Positions 8,762-17,186 are shown, counted from the stretch's first letter. The stretch: DNA of 64,000 bases from Paenibacillus terricola (GCF_014779765.1 NZ_JACXZA010000001.1:1426001-1490000), one strand, 5' to 3'. Program-made: numbers and translations. The notes: a model not told the origin generated them from the sequence alone.

Positions 8762-10849
8762 ATGTCCGTTCACAGCATTCATCCGGAGGAAGAGCAGCGG
8801 CTAACCCACACTCTTCAAGAAATCGATCGGCAGTTAGGCGGGATCGGTCCCCGGTATCTTGGCAACGACTACACCGAGCAAGTGCTCGACGCGACGCGCG
8901 AGGAGCGTCGTCAACGGCTGGAAGTATCGGCGAGAGAGCCGTATTTTGGCCGTATCGATTATAAGCATGAGAAGGACAGTGATGTGAAGCCGCTTTACAT
9001 TGGCAAAGCCGGCGTAGGCGATGACGAGGGAGTTGACCCGCTCGTCATCGATTGGCGTGCGCCGATCGCAAGCTTGTTCTATTCGTTCAGCGGCGGGGAA
9101 AGTCCGGTGACGTACGAATCGCCTGAGGGTGAAGAGACGGGCGAAATCATGCTGAAGCGCAATATCCTCGTACGCCAGCGTGAACTTGTTCGCGTGGTCG
9201 ACAGCTATGTGCGTGGCGCGGACAACGTTGGGGCGTCCGATGAGTTTCTGTTGTACCGTCTCGGCGAATCAAAAGACAATAAGCTGCGCGACATCGTGTC
9301 AACGATTCAAGAGGAGCAGGACAACATTATTCGTGCCGAGCGTAACAAGGCGCTATTCATTCAAGGGGTAGCGGGCTCGGGTAAAACAACGGTAGCGCTC
9401 CATCGTCTCGCATATCTGCTGTATCGATATGCGGGCCGGATCGCGGCGAACCGCATGATCATTTTTGCACCGAACACCATGTTCCTCGATTATATATCCG
9501 GCGTTCTGCCAGAGCTTGGGGTTGGCGATATCGCGCAAACAACGTTTGCGGATTGGTCAATAGCACTGCTGGATCATGAAGTGAAGCTCGTGAGCGCTGC
9601 AGATACGCTTGAGCATTGGTTCGAGGAGAAACGTACGCAAGTTGAACGTGATGAAGCGCCTGGTCGATACAAGGGACGTGCAGCGTTTCGTGAACTGCTA
9701 GATGAGAAACTGAAGGACGTGGAACGGAGAATGGCTCCGGATGTGCCGTTCGAACCGCATCCAGGTCTTACCTTGTCGCCTGTCCGTATCCGCGAATGGT
9801 TCGAGACCGATTATGGCGGCGACGAACCACTAATGAAACGCCGCGAACGTCTGGCCAGCCGGATGAAGCGGTGGCTGGAATCGGAGTGGAAGGAACGTAG
9901 GCTAACCGATAAGGCAGCGAAGTCGAAGGCAAACTCCAAGCTGAACGCTTATGTAAAGAAAATGCCATCCTACAGCGCACCGCAGCTGTATCGCACTTTG
10001 TTTGATGGCAAGGATGCTCATGCGGATGTGCCGAAGGCAATTGCCAAGCGGACGGTGCAGCAGCTGAAAGCCGGCGTCGTCGATCCGGAGGATTTGGCAC
10101 CGCTTGTATATTTGCACATTCGAATGTATGGTCTCGACACGCCGATGTTCGACCATATCGTCATTGACGAAGCGCAGGACTACTCGCCGATGCAGCTTGA
10201 GGCGCTGGCGCTGTGCCAACGCATGCCTTCGCTTACCGTACTGGGCGACTTGCAGCAGGGTATTCATGATTATGCTGGCGTTCGCCGCTGGAGCGAGCAG
10301 ATGGATCTGTTTGATTCATCGATTGTCGGGTATTACGAGCTCGATCGCAGTTATCGCTCAACCATGGAAATTATCGAGTTCGCGAACCACGTGTTAGCTG
10401 GTATGGATGGCGGCGTGAAGCCGGCGACTCCGGTGTTCCGGAGCGGTGAACCTGTGGATGTGATTCCATGTGAAGAAACTTCATGGGAATCTACGTTGCT
10501 GGCATCTGTACAGGCGATGCTTGGTACGGGAGTCTATCAGACTGTAGCGGTAATTGGACGTACGGCTAAGGAATGCGAAGCGATCTATAACGTGCTGCAG
10601 GATGCGAGTCTTACTCCATCCTTGGTTCAAAGCAAGCAGCCCGCCTATAAGGGCGGTCTGACGGTTGTCCCTGTCTACCTGTCCAAAGGACTTGAGTTTG
10701 ACGCAGTGGTGATTGCAGATGCTGGGGAAGAGGCATATCGCGAAGGTGATGCGAAGCTGCTTTACGTTGGTTGCACGCGTGCGCTTCACAAGCTGCAGCT
10801 GCTTCATCGCGGTGCATTGACGCCGCTCGTGAAGATTGATAATAACTAA
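8762..10849 (+). CDS. helD: RNA polymerase recycling motor HelD (UvrD/Rep-like ATPase)
   Basis: About 695 residues. An N-terminal helical arm is followed by the HelD-specific block PLVIDWRAPIASLFYSF, Walker A GVAGSGKTTVALHR at about residues 202-215, Walker B VIDEAQDYSPMQ, and the C-terminal motif VVPVYLSKGLEFDAV with YVGCTRALHKL. In B. subtilis HelD removes stalled RNA polymerase from DNA and promotes recycling. It acts as a free cytoplasmic protein on RNA polymerase. ATG 8762 is five bases after GGAGG; an in-frame TTG/ATG just upstream lies inside that site. It is a single gene with its own terminator. Confidence 0.95.
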   Translation: MSVHSIHPEEEQRLTHTLQEIDRQLGGIGPRYLGNDYTEQVLDATREERRQRLEVSAREPYFGRIDYKHEKDSDVKPLYIGKAGVGDDEGVDPLVIDWRAPIASLFYSFSGGESPVTYESPEGEETGEIMLKRNILVRQRELVRVVDSYVRGADNVGASDEFLLYRLGESKDNKLRDIVSTIQEEQDNIIRAERNKALFIQGVAGSGKTTVALHRLAYLLYRYAGRIAANRMIIFAPNTMFLDYISGVLPELGVGDIAQTTFADWSIALLDHEVKLVSAADTLEHWFEEKRTQVERDEAPGRYKGRAAFRELLDEKLKDVERRMAPDVPFEPHPGLTLSPVRIREWFETDYGGDEPLMKRRERLASRMKRWLESEWKERRLTDKAAKSKANSKLNAYVKKMPSYSAPQLYRTLFDGKDAHADVPKAIAKRTVQQLKAGVVDPEDLAPLVYLHIRMYGLDTPMFDHIVIDEAQDYSPMQLEALALCQRMPSLTVLGDLQQGIHDYAGVRRWSEQMDLFDSSIVGYYELDRSYRSTMEIIEFANHVLAGMDGGVKPATPVFRSGEPVDVIPCEETSWESTLLASVQAMLGTGVYQTVAVIGRTAKECEAIYNVLQDASLTPSLVQSKQPAYKGGLTVVPVYLSKGLEFDAVVIADAGEEAYREGDAKLLYVGCTRALHKLQLLHRGALTPLVKIDNN

Positions 10850-10870
10850 TTGTTCATAGTAGAGGCAATG

Positions 10871-10903
10871 AAAGCGTACTAAGACTGCTTAGTGCGCTTT
10901 TTC
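10871..10903 (+). terminator. Terminator of helD
   Basis: AAAGCGTACTAAG, loop ACTG, CTTAGTGCGCTTT then TT: 13-bp stem with one mismatch, 21 bases after the helD stop. Confidence 0.9.
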
Positions 10904-10996
10904 GTGAAGTATTCATCAAATTGTGGTTTGATTTTCATCCCCGTGAACATTCATAATTAGAAGAGAATGATCGTTGAGTTAACGCACGCTCACAAC

Positions 10997-11012
10997 AAGA
11001 GCAATTGCTCTT
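10997..11012. promoter_or_regulatory. Perfect 16-bp palindrome before the gene at 11030
   Basis: AAGAGCAATTGCTCTT lies directly before the ribosome site AGGGAGG. It has no loop, so it suits a dimeric protein operator better than an RNA hairpin. Its binding partner is unknown. Confidence 0.5.
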
Positions 11013-11029
11013 AGGGAGGCATGATTGGG

Positions 11030-11323
11030 ATGAAAAAAGAACATATCGTACACTTCAAGGTTATTCACGGTAAAGAGGCCAAGGAATTCCGAGGACTGCT
11101 ATTTCTGGAGGAAGATCAGGAACCAAATGCAGAAGACTATGCTCACTTCTTGAAGGAATACGGACATGAAATTACCGGTTTAATAGATCCCCAGAATTTT
11201 ATTTATGAAGCTATGAGGGATGGGGAAACTTACAAAATCGATGTGCTTGAGAACCATGAGAAGAGCAGTCGTGACCCTGAAGCAGAACATCTGGCAAAAA
11301 GCTTTATGAAGCATGATTATTGA
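11030..11323 (+). CDS. Hypothetical protein of 97 residues
   Basis: A small acidic soluble protein (HIVHFKVIHGKEAKEF, EEDQEPNAEDYAHFLKEYG, and a charged C-terminus). It has no membrane span, no signal peptide and no family I recognise. ATG 11030 lies ten bases after AGGGAGG; the in-frame ATG at 11021 lies only one base from that site. It is preceded by a perfect palindrome and followed by a terminator, so it is probably a single regulated gene. Confidence 0.7.
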   Translation: MKKEHIVHFKVIHGKEAKEFRGLLFLEEDQEPNAEDYAHFLKEYGHEITGLIDPQNFIYEAMRDGETYKIDVLENHEKSSRDPEAEHLAKSFMKHDY

Positions 11324-11362
11324 TTGAAAATGATTGTTGATGAAATAGGGGTTAATGCCAAT

Positions 11363-11390
11363 GGGGAGTGCTTGCTGCTCCCTTATTTTG
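11363..11390 (+). terminator. Terminator of the 97-residue gene
   Basis: GGGGAGTGC, TTGC, then TGCTCCC followed by TTATTTTG, about 40 bases after the stop. Confidence 0.65.
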
Positions 11391-11444
11391 CTATGCGGAA
11401 ATATGCACTACAAAGCGGCGCTCGGGATGGGTGATGGCAGAGGC

Positions 11445-11621
11445 TTTGTACGAAAAATCATACAAATCGGCGCATGAGATGGGCGATGGCAGAGGGTTGT
11501 ACGAAATATCATACAAATCAGCGCACGAGATGGACGGTCGCATAGGTATTGTACGAAATATCATACAAAAGGGCATTGCAGATGGACGATCGCAGAGGTT
11601 TTGTACGAAATATCATACAAA
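11445..11621. repeat. Palindromic repeat array 2 (four copies, 51-52-bp period)
   Basis: Four 22-bp palindromes (TTGTACGA, AT core, TCATACAA) begin at 11445, 11496, 11548 and 11600. The intervals share a GATGG-rich sequence (e.g. GAGATGGACGGTCGCA), so each whole 52-bp unit has been duplicated. The palindrome and period match array 1, 10.5 kb away, while the intervals differ. It lies between a plus-strand gene and minus-strand sequences, again a convergent position. Confidence 0.9.
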
Positions 11622-11669
11622 TCGGCGTAGCAGATGGACGGTTTTATTATGAAGTTTAGCAAGTATAAA

Positions 11670-11830
11670 TATGTGTTGTAGAGCGCACTACTCCATCTGA
11701 TACGTTTGTTTGCAGATCGGTATAAATTAGGCGTTACTCCTTTTTGTTTCTTAAAGAGCTGAGAAAAGTACGGAGCACTAAAACCGCCGATGGTGTTCTC
11801 CCGGTAGGGAGGACGCCTTACCTTTTGAAT
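11670..11830 (-). pseudogene. Relic of an AraC-family regulator (C-terminal helix-turn-helix)
   Basis: On the minus strand, 11770-11717 encodes YFSQLFKKQKGVTPNLYR, the second helix-turn-helix of AraC proteins, preceded by TIGGFSAP. No start codon, no first helix-turn-helix and no sensor domain remain. Downstream the frame runs into AT-rich sequence and then repeat array 2. It is a decayed fragment, not a functional gene. Confidence 0.62.
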
Positions 11831-12018
11831 GTAAATGTCTGGTGAATTTAAAAAGATTAAGTCTGGTCACTGTCATTAAGCAAATAGCAGGATAGTGTGA
11901 TAGAATATTTTTACAGGAGAACATATGTTTTGTACACTTTATTTTGTAATTATCTAGTGTTTATACAAATAAAATCAGTTGGTTACCAATAGCATTAAGC
12001 TATCGGGTGACGAAAGAA

Positions 12019-12042
12019 TAAACCACCTTGTCGAAGGTGGTT
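12019..12042 (-). terminator. Terminator downstream of the ECF sigma gene
   Basis: AACCACCTT, loop GTCG, AAGGTGGTT: a perfect 9-bp stem. On the minus strand it is followed by TATTCTTT, and on the plus strand by TTGTT, so it may work in both directions. Confidence 0.8.
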
Positions 12043-12070
12043 TTGTTATGGTCAGATATTAATTTAGAAT

Positions 12071-13309
12071 TTAAGAAAATCTAGATTTTAAATATTGCAC
12101 CCACATCGCGTGCAACTCAGCTTCCGATACTTGAAATGCGCCTTGAAAATCAGTGGCATCGCTTATGAATTTGTTGAGCGCATCTGAACTGTAAGAATGA
12201 AGGAGATATTCTATGAGTAAATTCGAGAATGCATATCCTCCGATCTTCTCGAAATCCCACGTATCATTCGTTAAAGCTTGAAAGCTAGGGACGGCATCAT
12301 TTTGAATCGCTTCGGAGGTGCTATACTGGATATATTCTTGCGACATTTGTTTGGCTTCATGTCCGCCGAGTCCATGAGTAAGCCATTTCGGTGCCAACGG
12401 ATTGATATCCGTCACTAACCACATCGTAAACAAGCTTATCGTGTGTCGTAGAACCGATTGATACGAATGTTCAGGGCCCGGATTTAGTGGGGATACGATT
12501 TTAATTTTGTTGTGATCATAGGTACCCATGAACCAATTAGGCGCATCCGGTTCGCCTATTGCTTGATGAAAAGTGGACAGATCCGGATAGATTTCGATAG
12601 AGATTTTCTGTGAAGGTCGATGACGAAAGGTTGTAACAATTCGCTCAACATTGTTTTTCAGTTCTTCAAATAAGTCATGGTATACCTTGTTCATACCATC
12701 ATTCTTGGTGGATGCCTCGTTTTTATCTACAATCGATATCATTTCTTTGATAGACATGATAGTTATGTCTCCCCATTCTTTTAATTCTTTTTTTAGTTTG
12801 TTTAAAGCACGGTAAAGTCTGTTCTTAACCGCGCTTTCAGGCATCCCAATGATTTTGGATATCTCCAATAAAGTGCAGTCGACGAAAAAACGCAATGATA
12901 TGATTTGCTGATCTAATGCATTCAATTGGGCCAATGCAGCACTAATATCGATGCGGATATCGACATCTCTAGCTATATCGAGAGAAATCGATTGGGACTG
13001 AAAATCGATAATTTCTTGCATGATTTCTTTATTTCGTGATCTCTTACGATACTCGTTTTTGACAATATTCTGCGCGATTTTGAATATCCAAGTAAATATG
13101 CTGGAGTTATGATTAAATGAGCAATAGTTTTCCATTGCTTTTAAAAAAGCTTGTTGTGTTAAGTCATCGGCCGCTGCCGAATTTGTTTTTACTGCGATAT
13201 AATTTCGAATTCTCTCTCGATATTGATCATAGATGGCTTCGAAATGCTGGATGTGCTCCTGCTCCTCCGGAAGAACAGGGATTTTCGTTTTGTCTTGAGC
13301 TCGTGACAC
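12071..13309 (-). CDS. ECF-type sigma factor with a C-terminal degenerate peptidase-MA-like domain
   Basis: 412 residues. The N-terminal 180 form an ECF sigma factor: region 2 (YDQYRERIRNYIAVKT, DDLTQQAFLKAME, FTWIFKIAQNIVKNEYRKR) and region 4 (LDQQIISLRFFVDCTLLEIS, ESAVKNRLYRALNKLK). Residues about 205-412 resemble the gluzincin fold of peptidase-MA proteins (VLRHTISLF ... PKWLTHGLGGHEA), but the expected HExxH is HTISLF and the third ligand in GLxE is Gly, so it cannot bind zinc normally. I chose GTG 13309, eight bases after AGGAGGAGG; the upstream GTG at 13369 has no ribosome site. No anti-sigma gene is adjacent. The C-terminal domain may replace one. Confidence 0.82.
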   Translation of the reverse strand: MSRAQDKTKIPVLPEEQEHIQHFEAIYDQYRERIRNYIAVKTNSAAADDLTQQAFLKAMENYCSFNHNSSIFTWIFKIAQNIVKNEYRKRSRNKEIMQEIIDFQSQSISLDIARDVDIRIDISAALAQLNALDQQIISLRFFVDCTLLEISKIIGMPESAVKNRLYRALNKLKKELKEWGDITIMSIKEMISIVDKNEASTKNDGMNKVYHDLFEELKNNVERIVTTFRHRPSQKISIEIYPDLSTFHQAIGEPDAPNWFMGTYDHNKIKIVSPLNPGPEHSYQSVLRHTISLFTMWLVTDINPLAPKWLTHGLGGHEAKQMSQEYIQYSTSEAIQNDAVPSFQALTNDTWDFEKIGGYAFSNLLIEYLLHSYSSDALNKFISDATDFQGAFQVSEAELHAMWVQYLKSRFS

Positions 13310-13464
13310 CTGTAGTACCTCCTCCTGAACGTACAATTCCTTAGACACCGAAGGGAGGTAAAAAGCCACATCGTATTAAAATGATTTTTTTTGTGACGCT
13401 TTTCCACTGTTTCTAAACTTCGAAAGAGCGAAGCGGTATAGCAATAATAATGAGGTGATTATTA

Positions 13465-14088
13465 ATGAGTTGGTTACAAGGTGGACCGTTTTTAGAACTT
13501 AGCTTCATATTTCATGAACCAACGATAATTGAAAATGTCATCTCTAAACTGAACAATATTGACGTTAAAATAGAAGTACACAACTCGCCAGAGTATATTC
13601 AGCAATTTTACGAGGGCTATCCTTTTGATGAGGATGATCCCCACAGTAAGATGATCCATCGAATAGAAATCAACTTAACAGTGCACACAACCCGACAACG
13701 GAGAGCTTTACTATTCGTTGAGAAAATAAGTTCGGAGTTATTGTCATTCTCAATGAGTTTTTTCGGAGCTAAAGAAGATGCTTCAGAGTGGAAACAGCCA
13801 GGTATAAGAGATGAAGAAATTGATGAGTTTATCTGTTTATTAATTTCACTTTATAGAACGTTAAATTTTAGCGTGGGTGGTTTAGCAATTGAAGAAGATA
13901 TGATAGGTTTGTTTGATGTTAATGAAGCATGGCCAAATGAAAAATATAACTTTGCAAATCTTACTTTCAAAAATAAATTACATAAGTTTTATGCTATCTT
14001 AATAAATCAATCATTGAATGAAAAATTGCCAGAAGGACAGTGTATCCTTGATAATTCTTGTATGCTATATCGAAACGCATTGAACTAA
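13465..14088 (+). CDS. Hypothetical protein of 207 residues
   Basis: A soluble acidic protein without signal peptide. It has alternating beta and helix segments and an acidic stretch (YPFDEDDPHSKMIHRIEINL). I recognise no family. GAGGTGATTATTA precedes the ATG. It is divergent from the sigma-factor gene and followed by a hairpin. Codon usage is more AT-rich than helD or glpD, which suits an accessory gene. Confidence 0.7.
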   Translation: MSWLQGGPFLELSFIFHEPTIIENVISKLNNIDVKIEVHNSPEYIQQFYEGYPFDEDDPHSKMIHRIEINLTVHTTRQRRALLFVEKISSELLSFSMSFFGAKEDASEWKQPGIRDEEIDEFICLLISLYRTLNFSVGGLAIEEDMIGLFDVNEAWPNEKYNFANLTFKNKLHKFYAILINQSLNEKLPEGQCILDNSCMLYRNALN

Positions 14089-14117
14089 CAGGAGACTTTA
14101 GTTGAATTCCAAAGTCG

Positions 14118-14147
14118 AAGCTACCGGCATGAGTGGCAGCTTTTTGT
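14118..14147 (+). terminator. Probable terminator after the 207-residue gene
   Basis: AAGCTACC, loop, GGCAGCTT followed by TTTG. One A-C mismatch in an 8-bp stem. Confidence 0.6.
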
Positions 14148-14222
14148 TCAACTGCAGGAAAGTTCAACCGGTTCACCGAATAGTTAGCTCAAACCTTAAG
14201 TCGTAAGATTGCGGAGGGATTT

Positions 14223-14480
14223 ATGGCACAGTTCCAAGTAATCCAAACATTGAAGACAGTTAATGCTTTTATCTTTCAAGGGGTTTTGTTAGAAGGGCAA
14301 ATAAATAAAGGAATGGAAATCCATGTCTCCCTTAATAAATCTATGGATGTTGCTGGCGTAATAACTGAAATAAATAAATCTAATTGTCAATATGAAATCG
14401 TTATTGGATGTTCAGACTTAGAAGAGATAGACCTTTGGGATATGTTGAATTTGAAAGATGATGTAATACAAATAAAATAA
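14223..14480 (+). CDS. Small protein resembling domain 2 of EF-Tu-type translation factors
   Basis: 85 residues after GGAGGGATTT. The order of beta segments (FIFQGVLLEGQINKGMEIHV, AGVITEIN, YEIVIGCSDLEEIDLWDML) recalls the small beta-barrel of translation GTPase domain 2, where 'G.v..G.i..G..v' and a final 'v...G....i..Gd.l' are typical. The GTPase domain is absent. Function is unknown and the resemblance is by eye only. Confidence 0.6.
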   Translation: MAQFQVIQTLKTVNAFIFQGVLLEGQINKGMEIHVSLNKSMDVAGVITEINKSNCQYEIVIGCSDLEEIDLWDMLNLKDDVIQIK

Positions 14481-14482
14481 GG

Positions 14483-14710
14483 ATGATTGAACTAAAGGAG
14501 AACTATAGCTCAACATGTTCGGGGAATGAAATTGAAGAAATATTTTGGCGTAGAAAATTCGGTTGGTTTAGCCTACTCACAGTTGGAGTGAAAGATACGG
14601 TGTATGTTGCTGGACAAGGTCCCAATACCCTAGAGTGTTCAGAAGAGGAACAAATTAAGCAAACCATATTCATTAAAGATAGATTTGCACTTGAACCTTA
14701 CCTAACGTAA
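14483..14710 (+). CDS. Hypothetical protein of 75 residues
   Basis: The start lies two bases after the previous stop, suggesting coupling, but the ribosome site is weak (AAGG). The product is small and soluble with aromatic and Trp-rich segments (IFWRRKFGWFSLLTVGVKD). I recognise no family. It could be a real partner of the preceding gene or a chance frame. Confidence 0.5.
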   Translation: MIELKENYSSTCSGNEIEEIFWRRKFGWFSLLTVGVKDTVYVAGQGPNTLECSEEEQIKQTIFIKDRFALEPYLT

Positions 14711-14798
14711 TGATTTATGATAAACATAACATCAGGATGAAATACGGTCTAACGACCAAATAAACGAACAAAAATTCGTAATCGGAGGAGAAATAATA

Positions 14799-15374
14799 AT
14801 GAGAAAGCTCGTTCTATTTTTGCACGCATCGCTTGACGGTTTTGTAGAAGGACCGAATGGTGAAATGGACATTGGCTGGATTTCCTATGATGCTGATTTG
14901 GAGAAACATGCGAAAGAAATTCTGAGTACTGCCGACACTGTCATTTGGGGACGTGGGACTTATCAGATGATGCACAGTTACTGGCCATCTGTACCTTCGG
15001 ACCCATCCGCTTCACAGCATGAACGGGATCATGCCGAGTGGATCGAAAAAACGGCCAAGATCGTTTTTTCCACGACGCTGGAGCATGTCGAATGGAATAA
15101 TTCCAGACTCGTGAAAGAAGATGTCGAGGAAGAGATCAAGAATCTCAAACAGCAACCAGGCAAGGATATGGTCATCCTCGGAAGTCCTAGGTTAGCACAC
15201 CACCTAATGCAGCTTGATTTAATTGATGAGTATAAAATTACGGTTTCTCCCGTCCTGATCGGTAAGGGATTGCCGTTATTCCAAGGTGTTAAGGAGAAGA
15301 TCAATCTTAAACTAATCGAAAACAAAACCTTTGATTCTGGAGCCATAGGCCTCGCTTACCAGACGGTTAGATGA
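14799..15374 (+). CDS. Dihydrofolate-reductase-like protein (RibD C-terminal domain family)
   Basis: 191 residues of the RibD-C/YyaP type. Seen are KLVLFLHASLDGFVEGPNG at the N-terminus, VIWGRGTYQMM, the NADPH-site stretch DMVILGSPRLAHHLM and VSPVLIGKGLPLF. The fold is a bifunctional-type reductase that binds NADPH; the substrate of such stand-alone members is mostly unknown and true folate reduction is unlikely. GGAGGAG precedes the ATG. It ends at a terminator shared with the convergent MFS gene. Confidence 0.88.
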   Translation: MRKLVLFLHASLDGFVEGPNGEMDIGWISYDADLEKHAKEILSTADTVIWGRGTYQMMHSYWPSVPSDPSASQHERDHAEWIEKTAKIVFSTTLEHVEWNNSRLVKEDVEEEIKNLKQQPGKDMVILGSPRLAHHLMQLDLIDEYKITVSPVLIGKGLPLFQGVKEKINLKLIENKTFDSGAIGLAYQTVR

Positions 15375-15454
15375 CCTTGTTTCTTTAGGTGATTACGCTA
15401 GTAACTGTTTAATATATGAGTTATTGATGAGCGTGCACATTCGTGACTTGTGAA

Positions 15455-15502
15455 AAGAAGCCTGCAGCCTACTTGTCAAAACGGTAGCTGCGGGCTTCTT
15501 CT
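15455..15502. terminator. Bidirectional terminator between convergent genes
   Basis: AAGAAGCCTGCAGC pairs with GCTGCGGGCTTCTT (one G-T pair) around an 18-base loop. A-rich and T-rich flanks allow termination in both directions. Confidence 0.82.
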
Positions 15503-15514
15503 TGAGATGATGGG

Positions 15515-16726
15515 TCAGGAGCGTTCGGTGCTGCCAGGTTGGTCTATTTGAGGACTTGAGCCTACCCGGGAAGCCGCGCCGGCGCTGAAGTAACCGAAGG
15601 CCCCGGCCGATATGAGCGCGGCGACGGCGACGCCGGCGGCACCAATCCATGTGATGGCGGTCAATGAAGCACTTTCCACGATGATGCCGCCGATACCCGC
15701 GCCGGCAGCCATGGCCAACTGCAGGACGGAGCTGTTGAGACTAAGCATAATGCTGGTCGCTTCAGGCGCGAGTGAGATCAGATGATACTGTTGCGTCGGG
15801 CCAGACGACCAGGCGGATAGTGACCAGAGCATGAGCAGGGGGAACATCAGCGACGGCGAATGCGCGGCAAACGAAATCACGACTAGCCAGACTGAATGGA
15901 ACAGCATGCCGGTCACGAGAGTACGCTTGAATCCCCAACGGTCGGTACTAAAGCCGCCCAGCTTGGAGCCGATCAGACTGGCGATTCCGAACGCAAGCAG
16001 TGCGATGCTTACGAGTTTCTCGCTCATTCCAGTAATATCAAGCAGGAAGGGAGAAATGTACGTATAAGTGATGGAGTAACCGCCGAGCCAGAAAAATGTA
16101 ATGCCAAGTGCGACGGCGATTTTCGGATTCTTGAGTAGCTTGAGTTGGTCGCGCAGCGGTACAGGCTGCTCACCATCCGTCCTCGGAATCGCAAAGACGA
16201 TGAGCAGAAGCGCTAACAGTCCGAGAAATCCGATGCCGCCGAAAACCAGTTTCCAGTCATAAGCAGAAGCGACTAGTCTGCCGAGGGGTACGCCGACGAT
16301 CAGCGCGGTACTGAAGCCCATGACGAGCGTGGCGATGGCGCTGCCCTGCTTCTCCGCTGGGGCGAGCTTCGAAGCGACCGTGAGTGCAGTGACGACAAAT
16401 ACGCCACTGCTGAGCGCTACGATAACGCGGGAAACGATGAGGGCGGCGAAGCCGGAGAAAAAGTAAGCCGCGACGTTGCCAACGATAAATACCGAGAGCG
16501 CGTATAGCATCAGCTTTTTGCGGTCGACTTTGGCGGCGGCTGCCATCAGGAATGGCGTCCCGAACCCGTAAGCAAGGGAGAAGACGGTGATTAGCTGTCC
16601 TGCCGCAGAAACCGAGACACCGATATCGTCGGATACTTTATCCAGAATGCCGGCAATAATGAATTCTGATGTGCCGACCAGAAAGCTGACTAAAGCCAGC
16701 ATATATATTTTCAAATTGTAAGACAA
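15515..16726 (-). CDS. Major facilitator drug-efflux-type transporter (DHA1 family)
   Basis: About 403 residues and 12 membrane spans. Family marks are FLVGTSEFIIAGIL in span 1, the loop PFLMAAAAKVDRKKLML after span 2 and SGVFVVTALTVASKLAP in span 4. It is an inner-membrane proton-coupled exporter, probably of drugs or small metabolites. I favour TTG 16726, nine bases after AAGGAG; the TTG at 16735 touches the ribosome site. It lies behind the ArsR gene on the same strand, with two copies of a likely ArsR operator between them, so ArsR probably controls it. Confidence 0.88.
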   Translation of the reverse strand: MSYNLKIYMLALVSFLVGTSEFIIAGILDKVSDDIGVSVSAAGQLITVFSLAYGFGTPFLMAAAAKVDRKKLMLYALSVFIVGNVAAYFFSGFAALIVSRVIVALSSGVFVVTALTVASKLAPAEKQGSAIATLVMGFSTALIVGVPLGRLVASAYDWKLVFGGIGFLGLLALLLIVFAIPRTDGEQPVPLRDQLKLLKNPKIAVALGITFFWLGGYSITYTYISPFLLDITGMSEKLVSIALLAFGIASLIGSKLGGFSTDRWGFKRTLVTGMLFHSVWLVVISFAAHSPSLMFPLLMLWSLSAWSSGPTQQYHLISLAPEATSIMLSLNSSVLQLAMAAGAGIGGIIVESASLTAITWIGAAGVAVAALISAGAFGYFSAGAASRVGSSPQIDQPGSTERS

Positions 16727-16737
16727 ACGTTCCAACT

Positions 16738-16888
16738 CCTTATCCTTATCTCTTTTTAAAATAATAATTTTATATTTCTAGATATATAGAAATAAACTGC
16801 AAACGATAAACGCATATCCCATAAGACTACGGTTCCTTATCCGTATTTCTCTTCATAATAATTTCGTATTTCTAAATATATCGAAATA
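16738..16888 (-). promoter_or_regulatory. Duplicated operator region between ArsR and MFS genes
   Basis: Two inverted repeats of 22 bp (TATTTCTA-N6-TAGAAATA at 16773-16794; TATTTCTA-N6-TCGAAATA at 16867-16888) lie in two diverged direct copies of a segment of about 95 bp, each beginning CCTTATCC (16738, 16835) and ending near TATCCCA. A weaker relative (TATTTCGAAATTTATGG) is at 17211 before the ArsR gene. They fit ArsR-family operators. Confidence 0.75.
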
Positions 16889-16904
16889 ATGAATGCAAAA
16901 AGGG

Positions 16905-17186
16905 CTATCCCAGAAGATAAGGGGCATACTTCAGAGCAATTTCTTTATTGACACTGTAATAAATATACGTACCGTCTTTTCGCAGCGAGAGAAGGCCGCA
17001 TTCTGTGAGCTGTTTCAAGTGATGAGACAGCGTTGAATTTGGAACGGAATCAAGTTTATTACCGATGTCGGAACAACAGAGACTCGTTTCTTCCTTAAGA
17101 AGCATCGCTATTTTGATCCGGGTCGGCTCTCCGAGTGCTTTGTACACTTTCACTGCTTGTTTGATTTCCTCGTTATCCTCGACCAT
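16905..17186 (-). CDS. ArsR family transcriptional regulator
   Basis: 93 residues forming a winged helix: YKALGEPTRIKIAMLL, then recognition region PNSTLSHHLKQLTECGLLSLRKDG and the wing THR/TYIYYSVN. The pair CCSDIG near residues 37-42 (ETSLCCSDIG) is at the place where many ArsR proteins have metal-binding cysteines, but the canonical ELCVCDL motif is not present. It is probably a repressor released by a small molecule or thiol stress. It is encoded upstream of the MFS exporter and flanked by its likely operators. Confidence 0.9.
   Translation of the reverse strand: MVEDNEEIKQAVKVYKALGEPTRIKIAMLLKEETSLCCSDIGNKLDSVPNSTLSHHLKQLTECGLLSLRKDGTYIYYSVNKEIALKYAPYLLG

Noticed and set aside
11445-11621. 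CRISPR array (22-bp palindromic repeats with 29-30-bp intervals)
   Set aside because: The intervals are similar to each other, the repeats vary between copies, and no cas gene is present. The same applies to 886-1012.
11368-11652. Plus-strand frame through repeat array 2 (94 codons)
   Set aside because: Translated repeats (YEISYKSAHEM-like) without ribosome site.
14118-14180. Member of the dispersed hairpin-element family
   Set aside because: It has a hairpin and GTTCAAC-like sequence, but neither constant end is clear enough.
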